From positions 1 through 13,675 of the forward strand of contig CAZUAJ010000023.1 in the NCBI GenBank assembly GCA_964618105.1: 13,675 nt of DNA. The letters run 5' to 3'. Each line of letters begins with the position of its first letter. The stretch's first letter is position 1. The position numbers were made by a program, and so were the translations under genes. The DNA is from CAG-273 sp964618105 (GTDB taxonomy: Bacteria; Bacillota; Clostridia; TANB77; CAG-508). This document shows positions 1-6,148 of the stretch, one piece after another. The notes under the pieces were generated by a model that was given only the letters and a program-made list of their open reading frames with translations, was not told where the DNA came from and searched no databases.

Positions 1-28
1 CTAAGTCAATTCCTATAATTTTTCCCAT
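1..28 (-). CDS. dnaK: DnaK (Hsp70) chaperone, first nine codons only
   Basis: Partial gene: only the 5' end is inside the window, and it continues past position 1. The minus-strand ATG at 26-28 opens MGKIIGIDL, the usual N-terminus of DnaK, the beta strand that leads into the phosphate-1 loop of the Hsp70 ATPase domain. An AAGGAAG ribosome binding site lies about 10 nt upstream. It follows grpE by 54 bp on the same strand, as expected for hrcA-grpE-dnaK heat-shock operons. DnaK is the ATP-driven cytosolic chaperone for which GrpE is the nucleotide exchange factor. The identity rests on nine residues plus gene order, but the combination is very specific. Confidence 0.9.
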
Positions 29-82
29 AATATTTTTACTTCCTTTCTAAATTTATATATTTTAAAAAATTAAAATCTTTAT

Positions 83-616
83 TTAGTTTGCTACAACTAC
101 CATAGAATGGCGTATAACCTTATCACCAATTTTATAGCCTTTTCTATATTCTTCTTTTACTTCTTTTTCGCCTAAGTTTTCGTCTGTAACTAAGCATACA
201 GCTTCATGTATTTCTGGATCAAAAGTTTTTCCAAGTGCTTCAATTTCTGTTACACCATTTGATTTTAATACATCTTTAAATTGTTTTAATACAAGTTCAA
301 CGCCTTGCTTGTAACCTTCATCTTCTGTTTGACTTGATACTGCTTTTTCTAGGTTGTCTATTACTGGTAAAAAGTTTGTTACTACATCTGCCATAACTGA
401 GCTATATAGTCCAACTTTTTCTTTTTCATTTCTTTTTTTGTAGTTATCAAATTCTGCTGCTACTCTTTTTAGTCTATCATTTACTTCATCTAATTGAATT
501 TGCAAAGTTTCATTTTGTTTTTTTATTTCAATTAAATCTTCATTTGATTTTGTTTCTTTTGGCTCTTGTTTAACTTCTTTTTTTCCTTTTTCCATTGCAT
601 GTTTTCCTTCTGCCAT
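83..616 (-). CDS. grpE: GrpE, nucleotide exchange factor for DnaK
   Basis: GrpE is a homodimeric cytosolic co-chaperone that releases ADP from DnaK. The 177-aa product has the family layout: a charged Lys/Glu-rich N-terminus (residues 1-25), a long helix likely to form the dimer coiled coil (about 26-70, containing RVAAEFDNYKKR), a four-helix region, and the C-terminal beta domain. The latter carries the signature pieces FDPEIHEAV (132-140) and GYKIGDKVIRHSMVVV (160-175). The ATG at 616 is chosen because AGAAAGGAG lies about 6 nt upstream; an in-frame Met at codon 8 is a less likely alternative. It begins 14 bp after the hrcA stop and is followed by dnaK, so it should be transcribed from the CIRCE-regulated hrcA promoter. 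Confidence 0.96.
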   Translation of the reverse strand: MAEGKHAMEKGKKEVKQEPKETKSNEDLIEIKKQNETLQIQLDEVNDRLKRVAAEFDNYKKRNEKEKVGLYSSVMADVVTNFLPVIDNLEKAVSSQTEDEGYKQGVELVLKQFKDVLKSNGVTEIEALGKTFDPEIHEAVCLVTDENLGEKEVKEEYRKGYKIGDKVIRHSMVVVAN

Positions 617-630
617 TTTGCTCTCCTTTC

Positions 631-1632
631 TTATTTACCATTTAATTTTTTACTAATGTATTTCATAACTGAAATAACTTTTGAGTAATCCATTCTTTTT
701 GGTCCTATAATTCCTATAGTTCCTAAGTCTTTGTCTTGATACTTATGTTTAAATGTTATTATACTAAAATCTTTTAATTGCTCATTTTCGTTTTCATCAC
801 CAATGTACACATTTATATCTTTTGCAAATCCTGTTTCCATTAAATCTAGCATAACTTGTTTTGTGTCTATTAAATTTACAAAGTTTTTTGCAACTTCTAA
901 GCTTTTAAATTCTGGAAGGTCAAATGCTTTATTTGTTCCTTCTAGATACACTTGTGCTTCTTCATTTATTGCTTTATCTAATTGTTGCATAATTGGTTTT
1001 ATAACATTTAAGCTATAATTCATTTCTGAAAATATGTATTCTTCTAAAGGCTTATCTATTTGCTCTATTGGCTTGCCTTTTAACTTGTTGTTAAATATAA
1101 AGTTTAACGTACTTACTTGTTCTTCTGTAATATCTTCATCAAATTTTATAATTGTTTCCTTTATAATTCCACTATCTGTAAGTAATACAGCCATTAACAT
1201 TCTATTACCTAAAAGTACAAATTTTATTTCTTCAATACTTTGCAAATTTGTTCTTGGTCCAATTGCTACTGATGTGTAATGTGTTACTTCTGATAAAGTA
1301 TTTGTTGCTATTTTTGTTAGTTCTTCAATTTCATTGACTCTTGTTTCTAATTTAGATTGTATGTATTTTATTTCTTCTAGGCTTATATCATCATCTTTTA
1401 AAAGTTCGTCTACATATAATCTATAACCTTTTGCTGATGGTACTCTTCCACTTGATGTATGTGGTTTATCTAAGTAACCATGTTTTTCTAAGTCTGACAT
1501 TTCATTTCTAATTGTTGCACTACTACAGTCTAAGTTATATTTTTGTACTAGTGCCCCTGAGCTTACAGGTTCTGCTGTACTAATGTATTCTTCTATTATT
1601 GCTTGTAATATTTGTTTTTTTCTATCATCCAA
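631..1632 (-). CDS. hrcA: HrcA, heat-inducible transcription repressor (TTG start)
   Basis: HrcA is the DNA-binding repressor of class I heat-shock genes and acts on CIRCE operators; in the studied bacteria its activity depends on GroEL. The N-terminus has the family's winged-helix region (LDDRKKQILQAIIEEYI, SSATIRNEMSDLE, SGRVPSAKGYRLYV), followed by the larger GAF-like regulatory region. I place the start at the TTG at 1630-1632, giving 333 aa, close to the usual length of about 340. AGAAGGTGA lies 7 nt before it, and LDDRKK is the normal family N-terminus. An upstream in-frame ATG at 1719 would add 29 residues but lies inside the promoter, upstream of the CIRCE element, so it cannot be on the mRNA. 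It heads hrcA-grpE-dnaK and should repress its own operon. Confidence 0.95.
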   Translation of the reverse strand: MDDRKKQILQAIIEEYISTAEPVSSGALVQKYNLDCSSATIRNEMSDLEKHGYLDKPHTSSGRVPSAKGYRLYVDELLKDDDISLEEIKYIQSKLETRVNEIEELTKIATNTLSEVTHYTSVAIGPRTNLQSIEEIKFVLLGNRMLMAVLLTDSGIIKETIIKFDEDITEEQVSTLNFIFNNKLKGKPIEQIDKPLEEYIFSEMNYSLNVIKPIMQQLDKAINEEAQVYLEGTNKAFDLPEFKSLEVAKNFVNLIDTKQVMLDLMETGFAKDINVYIGDENENEQLKDFSIITFKHKYQDKDLGTIGIIGPKRMDYSKVISVMKYISKKLNGK

Positions 1633-1661
1633 TACATTTTCACCTTCTAACTCTTTTTGTT

Positions 1662-1688
1662 TTAGCACTCTTTTAGTTTGTTTGCTAA
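1662..1688 (-). promoter_or_regulatory. CIRCE operator (HrcA binding site)
   Basis: The plus strand reads TTAGCACTC, nine bases, GTTTGCTAA. The CIRCE consensus is TTAGCACTC-N9-GAGTGCTAA, so one arm is perfect and the other differs at two positions; the 9-bp spacer is canonical. It sits immediately downstream of the predicted transcription start of hrcA, which places it in the 5' untranslated region and in position to block the promoter when HrcA is bound. Confidence 0.93.
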
Positions 1689-1697
1689 ACTTGTTAT

Positions 1698-1726
1698 ATA
1701 TTATAACCAAAATTAGCAATTGTCAA
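1698..1726 (-). promoter_or_regulatory. Sigma-A promoter of the hrcA-grpE-dnaK operon
   Basis: On the minus strand the -35 box TTGACA (1726-1721) is a perfect consensus match. It is followed by a 17-bp spacer and the -10 box TAATAT (1703-1698). The expected start is an A at about 1691-1692, leaving a leader of about 60 nt that contains the CIRCE site. The -35 box lies in the loop and right arm of the hairpin at 1709-1743. Confidence 0.92.
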
Positions 1727-1743
1727 TACCAATTGCTAATTTT
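1709..1743 (-). terminator. Perfect 14-bp hairpin, probable terminator after hemW
   Basis: Positions 1709-1722 and 1730-1743 are perfect inverted repeats with a 7-nt loop. It lies 23 bp after the hemW stop. In the hemW direction the right arm ends in four U residues followed by GGUU, so the U tract is short. On the opposite strand the hairpin runs into a run of eight or more T, but no plus-strand gene ends there. It probably ends the hemW transcript, with weaker certainty about efficiency. It overlaps the hrcA -35 box, so it might also be a DNA-level site. Confidence 0.6.
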
Positions 1744-1766
1744 TTTTGTGAATATTTTGTGAATTA

Positions 1767-2930
1767 TTAGACAAACTCTTCCCAAACCAAGTTTGCTAGG
1801 TCTAAGCCTTTTGCAGTTAATTTTATAAAATCTCCATCAATTTCAACCAAATCTTCATTTACAAGCTTTTCAAGTTCTGAATGGTACAAAAATACTGGGT
1901 TTGCCACAAACTTTGTTTTAAAATTTTGTATACTTACACCTTGTATTTTTCTTAAGCCAAGCAACATATATTCTTTTTGCATTGATTCCATATTCTGCTT
2001 TTCATGGAATATTAAGTTTTCTTCTATTTTATTTGTTTCATAATTTTGTATATATTGTTCAAGGTTTGATATGTTTGAATACCTAATTCCATTTGTATAT
2101 GAATGTGCTGCTATTCCAAAGCCTATATATTCTTTTTGATTCCAACAGTCTAAATTATGTTTTGATTCAAAACCTGGTTTTGAAAAATTAGATATTTCAT
2201 AATGTGTATAATCATTTTTTTCTAAAATTTCTTTTACAGTCCAATACATTTTTCTTTCAAGTTCTTCTTCTGGTAATTCTAAACCTTGTTCTACTTTTTT
2301 GGCTAGTGGTGTTTCATCTTCTAATATTAATGAATAAACTGAAATATGTTCTGGTTCCATTGATACTATTTCTTCTATTGAGTCTTGTACTTCTTGAAGT
2401 GTTTGGTTTGGAAGTCCTATCATTAAGTCTACATTTATATTGTCAAATCCCGCTTCTCTTGCAAATCTATATGTGTCTAAAAAGTCTAAATATGTATGTA
2501 TTCTGCCAATTTCTTTTAGTAAATGTTCTGCTGTAGATTGTAGCCCTATACTTAACCTATTTATTCCTACTTTGTTATAATCTTCTAATTTTTCTAATGT
2601 AACTGTTCCTGGATTAACTTCTATTGTGATTTCTGCATTTTCTTCTAGTTCAAAATTTGTTTTTATTGTTTGCATTATTTCAGTTATATATTTACTTTCT
2701 ATTAATGATGGAGTTCCACCTCCAATGTATACTGTTTTTACTATAAATAGTTCATCTTTTCCATTTTGAAAATCTATTTGATTATTACTTCCCACTTCTC
2801 TAATTTCTTGCAATAAACATTGTATATAGTTTGATATTAATTTTTCTTTATTTGCATAAGAACAAAAATCGCAATAGCTACATTTTTGCTTGCAAAATGG
2901 TATGTGTATGTATAATCCAATTTGTTTCAT
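1767..2930 (-). CDS. hemW: HemW, radical SAM heme chaperone
   Basis: HemW proteins are radical-SAM relatives of the anaerobic coproporphyrinogen dehydrogenase HemN; studied members bind heme and act in its delivery rather than in coproporphyrinogen oxidation. The 387-aa length is normal. The [4Fe-4S]/SAM motif is C13-x3-C17-x2-C20 followed by DF, the HemW pattern, where HemN would have a cysteine two residues after C20. There is an extra cysteine at C23. GGGTPS (70-75) is the SAM-contacting motif, and LMIGLPNQT and ISVYSLILEDETPL are typical downstream blocks. The ATG at 2930 has TAGGAG about 7 nt upstream. Older annotation would often call this oxygen-independent coproporphyrinogen III oxidase. 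It lies between whiA and the hrcA operon and may have its own promoter. Confidence 0.93.
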   Translation of the reverse strand: MKQIGLYIHIPFCKQKCSYCDFCSYANKEKLISNYIQCLLQEIREVGSNNQIDFQNGKDELFIVKTVYIGGGTPSLIESKYITEIMQTIKTNFELEENAEITIEVNPGTVTLEKLEDYNKVGINRLSIGLQSTAEHLLKEIGRIHTYLDFLDTYRFAREAGFDNINVDLMIGLPNQTLQEVQDSIEEIVSMEPEHISVYSLILEDETPLAKKVEQGLELPEEELERKMYWTVKEILEKNDYTHYEISNFSKPGFESKHNLDCWNQKEYIGFGIAAHSYTNGIRYSNISNLEQYIQNYETNKIEENLIFHEKQNMESMQKEYMLLGLRKIQGVSIQNFKTKFVANPVFLYHSELEKLVNEDLVEIDGDFIKLTAKGLDLANLVWEEFV

Positions 2931-2975
2931 TTTTTTCTCCTATTTTTTCTTTCTTTTTCACTTTCTATTATTAAT

Positions 2976-2981
2976 ATTATA
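2976..2981 (-). promoter_or_regulatory. Possible -10 box for hemW
   Basis: The minus strand carries a perfect TATAAT at 2981-2976, 45 bp before the hemW start. The matching -35 region 17 bp upstream reads TTTCCT, a poor match that lies in the outer arm of the inverted repeat at 2990-3078. A promoter is plausible but not secure. Confidence 0.4.
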
Positions 2982-2989
2982 ATACTTGT

Positions 2990-3078
2990 ATTCTGTACAG
3001 GAAACTATTTTTTAATTTTCTTCGTTCGTCCCTACTTTGCAAGAAGGCGTAATACAAAATAGTTATCCTATACAGAAT
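2990..3078 (-). repeat. 89-bp imperfect inverted-repeat element between whiA and hemW
   Basis: The arms 2990-3011 and 3056-3078 pair along their whole length (22 pairs) with one bulged base at 3065, around a 44-nt centre that has a short UUCUU/AAGAA helix. The only non-complementary position on the plus strand (2998 against 3070) becomes a G-U wobble in minus-strand RNA, so the structure is better in the transcribed orientation. There is no U run after it, so it is not a standard terminator. It begins 14 bp after the whiA stop and fills most of the 162-bp gap before hemW. It could be a small non-autonomous mobile repeat or an RNA processing/regulatory structure; I see no clear target-site duplication. 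Confidence 0.65.
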
Positions 3079-3092
3079 TATGTTTTTAATAA

Positions 3093-3971
3093 TCAATTCT
3101 TAAACTTCAAAACAAATTGTTCTATTTTTTGAAAGCGATGGTTTACACCAGATTTTCCTATTGGTTTTGAAAGCATAGTACCTATTTCAGTTAAAGATGC
3201 TTCTGGGTTTTGTAACCTTAAATTTGCAACTTCTTGCAATTGTTCTGGCATTTTTTTAAATTGCCCTATTTGTTTTAAAAATTTAATATTTTCCATTTGT
3301 CTTACAGCTGTTTCAATTGTTTTATTTAAGTTTGCTGTTTCACAATTTACTTTTCTATTTACATTATTCTTTATATCTCTATATACACGTATTTCTTCAA
3401 ATTTTAATACTGAACTGGTTGCATTTATAAATGCTAAAAATTTTGAAATTTCGTCCCCATCTTTTGTATATATTGAATATGCGTTTTTCTTTTTTATGTT
3501 TTTAAATTGTATTTGATATTTATTTAATATTTCTAATACAATATTTGCATTTTGTTCTACCGAAAATGTTATTTGCAAATGATATGTGTTTTTTGGATTA
3601 TTTATTGAGCCACCACCTAAAAAGCAGCCACGTACAAATGCTTTTTCAAGTAATTCTTGGTCATTTATTTGTATATTATTTATTGTTATTTTATCACTAT
3701 ATAAAATTTCATCAAATTCTGGTTTGTTTACACTAACACAAAATTTTTTGCCTATAACTTCTATTGTATAATTTGTGTATTTTAAATTATTTAGTAATTT
3801 ACTAAAACGGTTAATATTATATTCACTTTCAGTTGAAAATTTAATTTTATTTTTTTCTATTGATATATTATTTGAAGCTAAATATCCTAGCAATTCATAT
3901 TTTACAATTTCTTTGTTTGATAAATTACTTAGTTTACTTATTTCTTCTTTTACTTCATACGAAAAAGACAT
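3093..3971 (-). CDS. whiA: WhiA, DNA-binding protein with LAGLIDADG-like fold
   Basis: WhiA is widespread in Gram-positive bacteria: a sporulation transcription factor in actinomycetes, and a nucleoid-associated protein linked to division and chromosome segregation in Bacillus. The 292-aa product starts MSFSYEVKEEI, the family N-terminus. It has the LAGLIDADG-like central signature RGCFLGGGSINNP with YHLQI, and a C-terminal helix-turn-helix region (NLRLQNPEASLTEIGTML, then SGVNHRFQKI). I choose the ATG at 3971 over an in-frame TTG at 4001, because the family begins here and AAAGGA lies upstream at a rather long spacing of about 12 nt. It follows the prmC stop by 19 bp, so the two are probably cotranscribed. 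The usual Bacillota neighbours yvcK and rapZ are absent here. Confidence 0.95.
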   Translation of the reverse strand: MSFSYEVKEEISKLSNLSNKEIVKYELLGYLASNNISIEKNKIKFSTESEYNINRFSKLLNNLKYTNYTIEVIGKKFCVSVNKPEFDEILYSDKITINNIQINDQELLEKAFVRGCFLGGGSINNPKNTYHLQITFSVEQNANIVLEILNKYQIQFKNIKKKNAYSIYTKDGDEISKFLAFINATSSVLKFEEIRVYRDIKNNVNRKVNCETANLNKTIETAVRQMENIKFLKQIGQFKKMPEQLQEVANLRLQNPEASLTEIGTMLSKPIGKSGVNHRFQKIEQFVLKFKN

Positions 3972-3990
3972 CTGCCTTTGGTTTCCTTTC

Positions 3991-4863
3991 TTATTCTTCA
4001 ATATTATTTTCTTTTTGAAAAATTACTACTCTATCATTTCCGCCCAAATCTTTTATTGGCTGTTTTGTTATTAATTTTAAATTAGTATGTGGTAAATTTA
4101 TAACTGTTTCTGCTTGGTTATACCCTATTTCTAATAATAAATATCCATCTTTATTAAGGTATTTGTGTACATCACTTAGAATTCTTTTGTAAAAATTCAA
4201 TCCATCTTCACCACCATCTAAAGCTATATGTGGCTCTGCTTGTACTTGTTTACTTAATGTTTTTATTATATTTGTTTCTATATATGGTGGGTTTGATACT
4301 ACAATATCAAATAATTCATTTTCCATTTTATTAAATAAATCTGACTTAATAAATTTTATTTTTACATTATTATTATTTGCATTTTTATTCGCTACTTCTA
4401 ATGCCTTTGAACTTATATCTGTTGCAGTTACTTTTGTGTTTTTACAATAGTGTGCTATTGAAACACCTATTGCACCACTACCTGTACATAAATCTAATAT
4501 TTTAGAATTGTTATTTTCAAGTTTTAAATTTAGTTTTTCAATAATTTTTATTGCTTCTTCAACTAAAATCTCAGTATCTGGTTGAGGAATTAATACATTT
4601 TTATCTACATAAAAATCAAGTCCCATAAATTGTTGGCTGTGTGTAATATATTGTATTGGAGTTCCGTTTATTATTTGGTTTATGTATTCGTTGTATTTGA
4701 TTTCATTTTTTATATTTACTTCTGTTTCACTGTTCATAATTAGTTGTTGTTTCGTTTGATTCAAAACATATTGAAGTAGCATACTCGCTTGTATATGTGC
4801 ATCTTGTATGTTTACTCGTTTTAAATTATTTTCTCCTTTTTTTTGCAATTCTATTTGTTTCAT
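3991..4863 (-). CDS. prmC: PrmC, release factor glutamine methyltransferase
   Basis: PrmC methylates the glutamine of the GGQ motif in peptide release factors RF1 and RF2, using S-adenosylmethionine. The 290-aa product has an N-terminal helical release-factor-binding region (about 1-90, with GTPIQYI), the SAM-binding motif DLCTGSGAIG (124-133), and the catalytic NPPY (191-194). LIPQPDTEILVEEAI is another typical block. I place the start at the ATG at 4863: AGGTGA sits about 6 nt upstream, and the alternative GTG at 4872 is itself part of that ribosome binding site. In many genomes prmC follows prfA, but here it directly follows the 6S RNA gene and its own promoter and precedes whiA. Confidence 0.95.
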   Translation of the reverse strand: MKQIELQKKGENNLKRVNIQDAHIQASMLLQYVLNQTKQQLIMNSETEVNIKNEIKYNEYINQIINGTPIQYITHSQQFMGLDFYVDKNVLIPQPDTEILVEEAIKIIEKLNLKLENNNSKILDLCTGSGAIGVSIAHYCKNTKVTATDISSKALEVANKNANNNNVKIKFIKSDLFNKMENELFDIVVSNPPYIETNIIKTLSKQVQAEPHIALDGGEDGLNFYKRILSDVHKYLNKDGYLLLEIGYNQAETVINLPHTNLKLITKQPIKDLGGNDRVVIFQKENNIEE

Positions 4864-4880
4864 TTTTTTCACCTAAAAAT

Positions 4881-4910
4881 ATTATATCATTTATATAAGT
4901 TATTTTGCAA
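4881..4910 (-). promoter_or_regulatory. Promoter of prmC-whiA
   Basis: Minus strand: -35 TTGCAA (4910-4905), 18-bp spacer, -10 TATAAT (4886-4881) preceded by TG at the extended -10 position. The predicted start near 4874 would leave a leader of only about 11 nt that begins at the AGGTGA ribosome binding site of prmC. The promoter lies just beyond the 3' end of the 6S RNA gene. Confidence 0.75.
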
Positions 4911-4918
4911 CAAAAACA

Positions 4919-5098
4919 CCCCGCCTTAGCCGTAAGATGAATGAAATTTTAAGGACCTGTTTACACAGGTGGGTATCTTGTTGAATGCTTTTGGGTTTCT
5001 TACAATATATAATAAGCTTACACGCCACACTCAAAGACAGATTCCCGTTTAGAATTTGTTGGTTCTAAAATTCCAGTCTACACGTACCACGCAGGGAT
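4919..5098 (-). ncRNA. ssrS: 6S RNA (RNA polymerase-binding regulatory RNA)
   Basis: 6S RNA mimics an open promoter, binds the sigma-A RNA polymerase holoenzyme and reduces transcription in slow growth. On the minus strand the RNA begins AUCCCUGCG and ends CUUACGGCUAAGGCGGGG. The ends pair as CCCUGC with GCGGGG, followed by a helix of CGUG(U)AG with CUUACG. The central part has the two-sided bubble: AGAA..UUCU on the 5' strand and a perfect 6-bp ACCUGU/ACAGGU hairpin on the 3' strand. The long distal arm begins GGGAAUC..GAUACCC and includes GAGUG/CAUUC. Length of about 180 nt, GC-rich ends in an AT-rich background and overall shape fit Firmicutes 6S RNAs. The end is followed by UGUUUUUGUU, which may help termination. 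RNase P RNA and tmRNA are too long and differ in sequence. Confidence 0.88.
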
Positions 5099-5118
5099 AA
5101 TTAAATTTTATTTAATTA
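5098..5118 (-). repeat. Perfect 9-bp AT inverted repeat at the 6S RNA 5' end
   Basis: TAATTAAAT, three bases, ATTTAATTA, a perfect dyad composed only of A and T. It lies between the predicted start of transcription (about 5120) and the mature 5' end of the 6S RNA. In RNA it would form a hairpin at the extreme 5' end of a precursor; in DNA it could be a protein-binding site. Confidence 0.7.
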
Positions 5119-5126
5119 TTACATAT

Positions 5127-5155
5127 ATATTATCACGAATTAAATAAAATTACAA
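5127..5155 (-). promoter_or_regulatory. Promoter of the 6S RNA gene
   Basis: Minus strand: -35 TTGTAA (5155-5150), a 17-bp spacer, -10 TAATAT (5132-5127). The expected start at about 5119-5120 is some 21 nt upstream of the mature 5' end, which implies a 5' leader that is trimmed. A second -10-like TAAAAT at 5110-5105 would start at the mature end but has no fitting -35 box. Confidence 0.72.
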
Positions 5156-5235
5156 TTGTTTTTTTTACCAAAATCTATTTATTTTTTTGTTTATTTATGG
5201 TATCTTAATTTTATTAAAACTATTAAGGGGTTTAT

Positions 5236-6108
5236 ATGAAAAATAAAAATTTTATAATGTTTTTTAAAACACATTGGGCAAAATTTGTATTAATCATTTT
5301 CTGCTTTATTTTGTTAATAATTTTATCGCTATATTTTATTCCTAATTGGATTGAAAGAAAAAATTTTGCTAATGATGTTACTAATTTAAGTAAAAGAACT
5401 TCAGTATTTTCTTTGTCTAAAGTTTATTGTTATAGTAGTGCTAGTGGCATTAATAATAATGAAGGAAAAGCTATGTGGGATTTAAACATTAGTCAATACA
5501 CTGATATTGCTATAGGTATACACATAAATAATATTAATAATAATTTAACTGAACAATTAGATAATAATAATTTGCAAGTAGTCGAAAATAGCTCTAAATA
5601 CAGCATTTCTAGTATTTATATTGATAACATTAATTTTTCAAATAACGAAACTGGAAACTTAAGTTTAAGTTATGTTCCTATTTTAAATTTCGGACTATTA
5701 TCTGACGATAAACTTTTTAGTGCCAAAACTCAAGAAGATAAAATTGTTTTTAATATAGTTGAAAATAAAGAAGAATTGTTAAATAATATTGTATTAGAAC
5801 CTAGTGTTGATGAAAATTTAATTTTACCCATTACTCTTAGGTATTTAAACTGCAACATAAAATCAGGTTATATTATTAATAATATTGAAGAAAATTTAAT
5901 TTTTGATGGTTCAATTTTAAAGCGTGCTTCTATACCACTTTCTTCTATTAAAAATGAAATTTCTTTTACTATTCATATAGTTAATAAATTAAATGAAACC
6001 TTTTCTTATGACATAAGCTTACAAATTCCTTTACAAAATAATAATAAAAGTATTTACGATGGCAGTATTTCTAACGAAATACAATTTGATAATTGTTATT
6101 TTTATTAA
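5236..6108 (+). CDS. Unrecognised membrane-anchored extracytoplasmic protein
   Basis: I do not recognise this family. The 290-aa product has a short basic N-terminus (K2, K4, K11, K16), one strongly hydrophobic helix (about 17-37), and then about 250 residues without further membrane segments. This predicts a single-pass protein with the C-terminal part outside the cell. That part is rich in Asn, Ile, Ser and alternating hydrophobic residues (for example DIAIGIHINNI and KYSISSIYIDNINF), suggesting a beta-rich fold; it has only a few cysteines and no visible catalytic motif. The helix is not followed by a lipobox or an obvious cleavage site. The ATG has AAGGGG 5 nt upstream. I see no convincing promoter in the AT-rich 5160-5225 stretch. 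It is the only plus-strand gene here, divergent from the 6S RNA and convergent with truB. No function can be assigned. Confidence 0.85.
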   Translation: MKNKNFIMFFKTHWAKFVLIIFCFILLIILSLYFIPNWIERKNFANDVTNLSKRTSVFSLSKVYCYSSASGINNNEGKAMWDLNISQYTDIAIGIHINNINNNLTEQLDNNNLQVVENSSKYSISSIYIDNINFSNNETGNLSLSYVPILNFGLLSDDKLFSAKTQEDKIVFNIVENKEELLNNIVLEPSVDENLILPITLRYLNCNIKSGYIINNIEENLIFDGSILKRASIPLSSIKNEISFTIHIVNKLNETFSYDISLQIPLQNNNKSIYDGSISNEIQFDNCYFY

Positions 6109-6112
6109 TGTA

Positions 6113-6143
6113 AATGACTTTTGAAATAAATTCAAAAGTCATT
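6113..6143. terminator. 13-bp hairpin between convergent genes, probable bidirectional terminator
   Basis: Perfect arms AATGACTTTTGAA and TTCAAAAGTCATT around a 5-nt loop, in the 40-bp gap between the plus-strand membrane-protein gene and truB. U-rich sequence follows on both sides but is interrupted (AUUGUUUAA one way, UUACAUUAAU the other), so termination may be only moderate in each direction. Confidence 0.7.
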
Positions 6144-6148
6144 ATTGT

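Noticed and set aside
1633..1719. An upstream ATG start for hrcA adding 29 residues
   Set aside because: The stretch contains the -35 and -10 boxes and the CIRCE operator, the encoded residues are unlike HrcA, and a TTG with a good ribosome binding site lies at the family N-terminus.
2204..2536. Plus-strand open frame within hemW (110 aa, Leu/Phe-rich)
   Set aside because: Antisense shadow of a well-supported gene, with no ribosome binding site and an unnatural composition.
2990..3078. Intrinsic terminator for whiA
   Set aside because: The stem is far longer than usual with a 44-nt loop, and no U run follows it on the minus strand.
3972..4001. A TTG start for whiA ten codons upstream
   Set aside because: The extension overlaps the end of prmC, includes the sequence that would serve as ribosome binding site, and is absent from the family, which begins MSFS.
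4919..5098. RNase P RNA, tmRNA or a riboswitch instead of 6S RNA
   Set aside because: Too short for RNase P RNA or tmRNA, lacking their conserved cores, and no ligand-type motif was seen; the closed terminal stem, central bubble and long distal arm fit 6S RNA.
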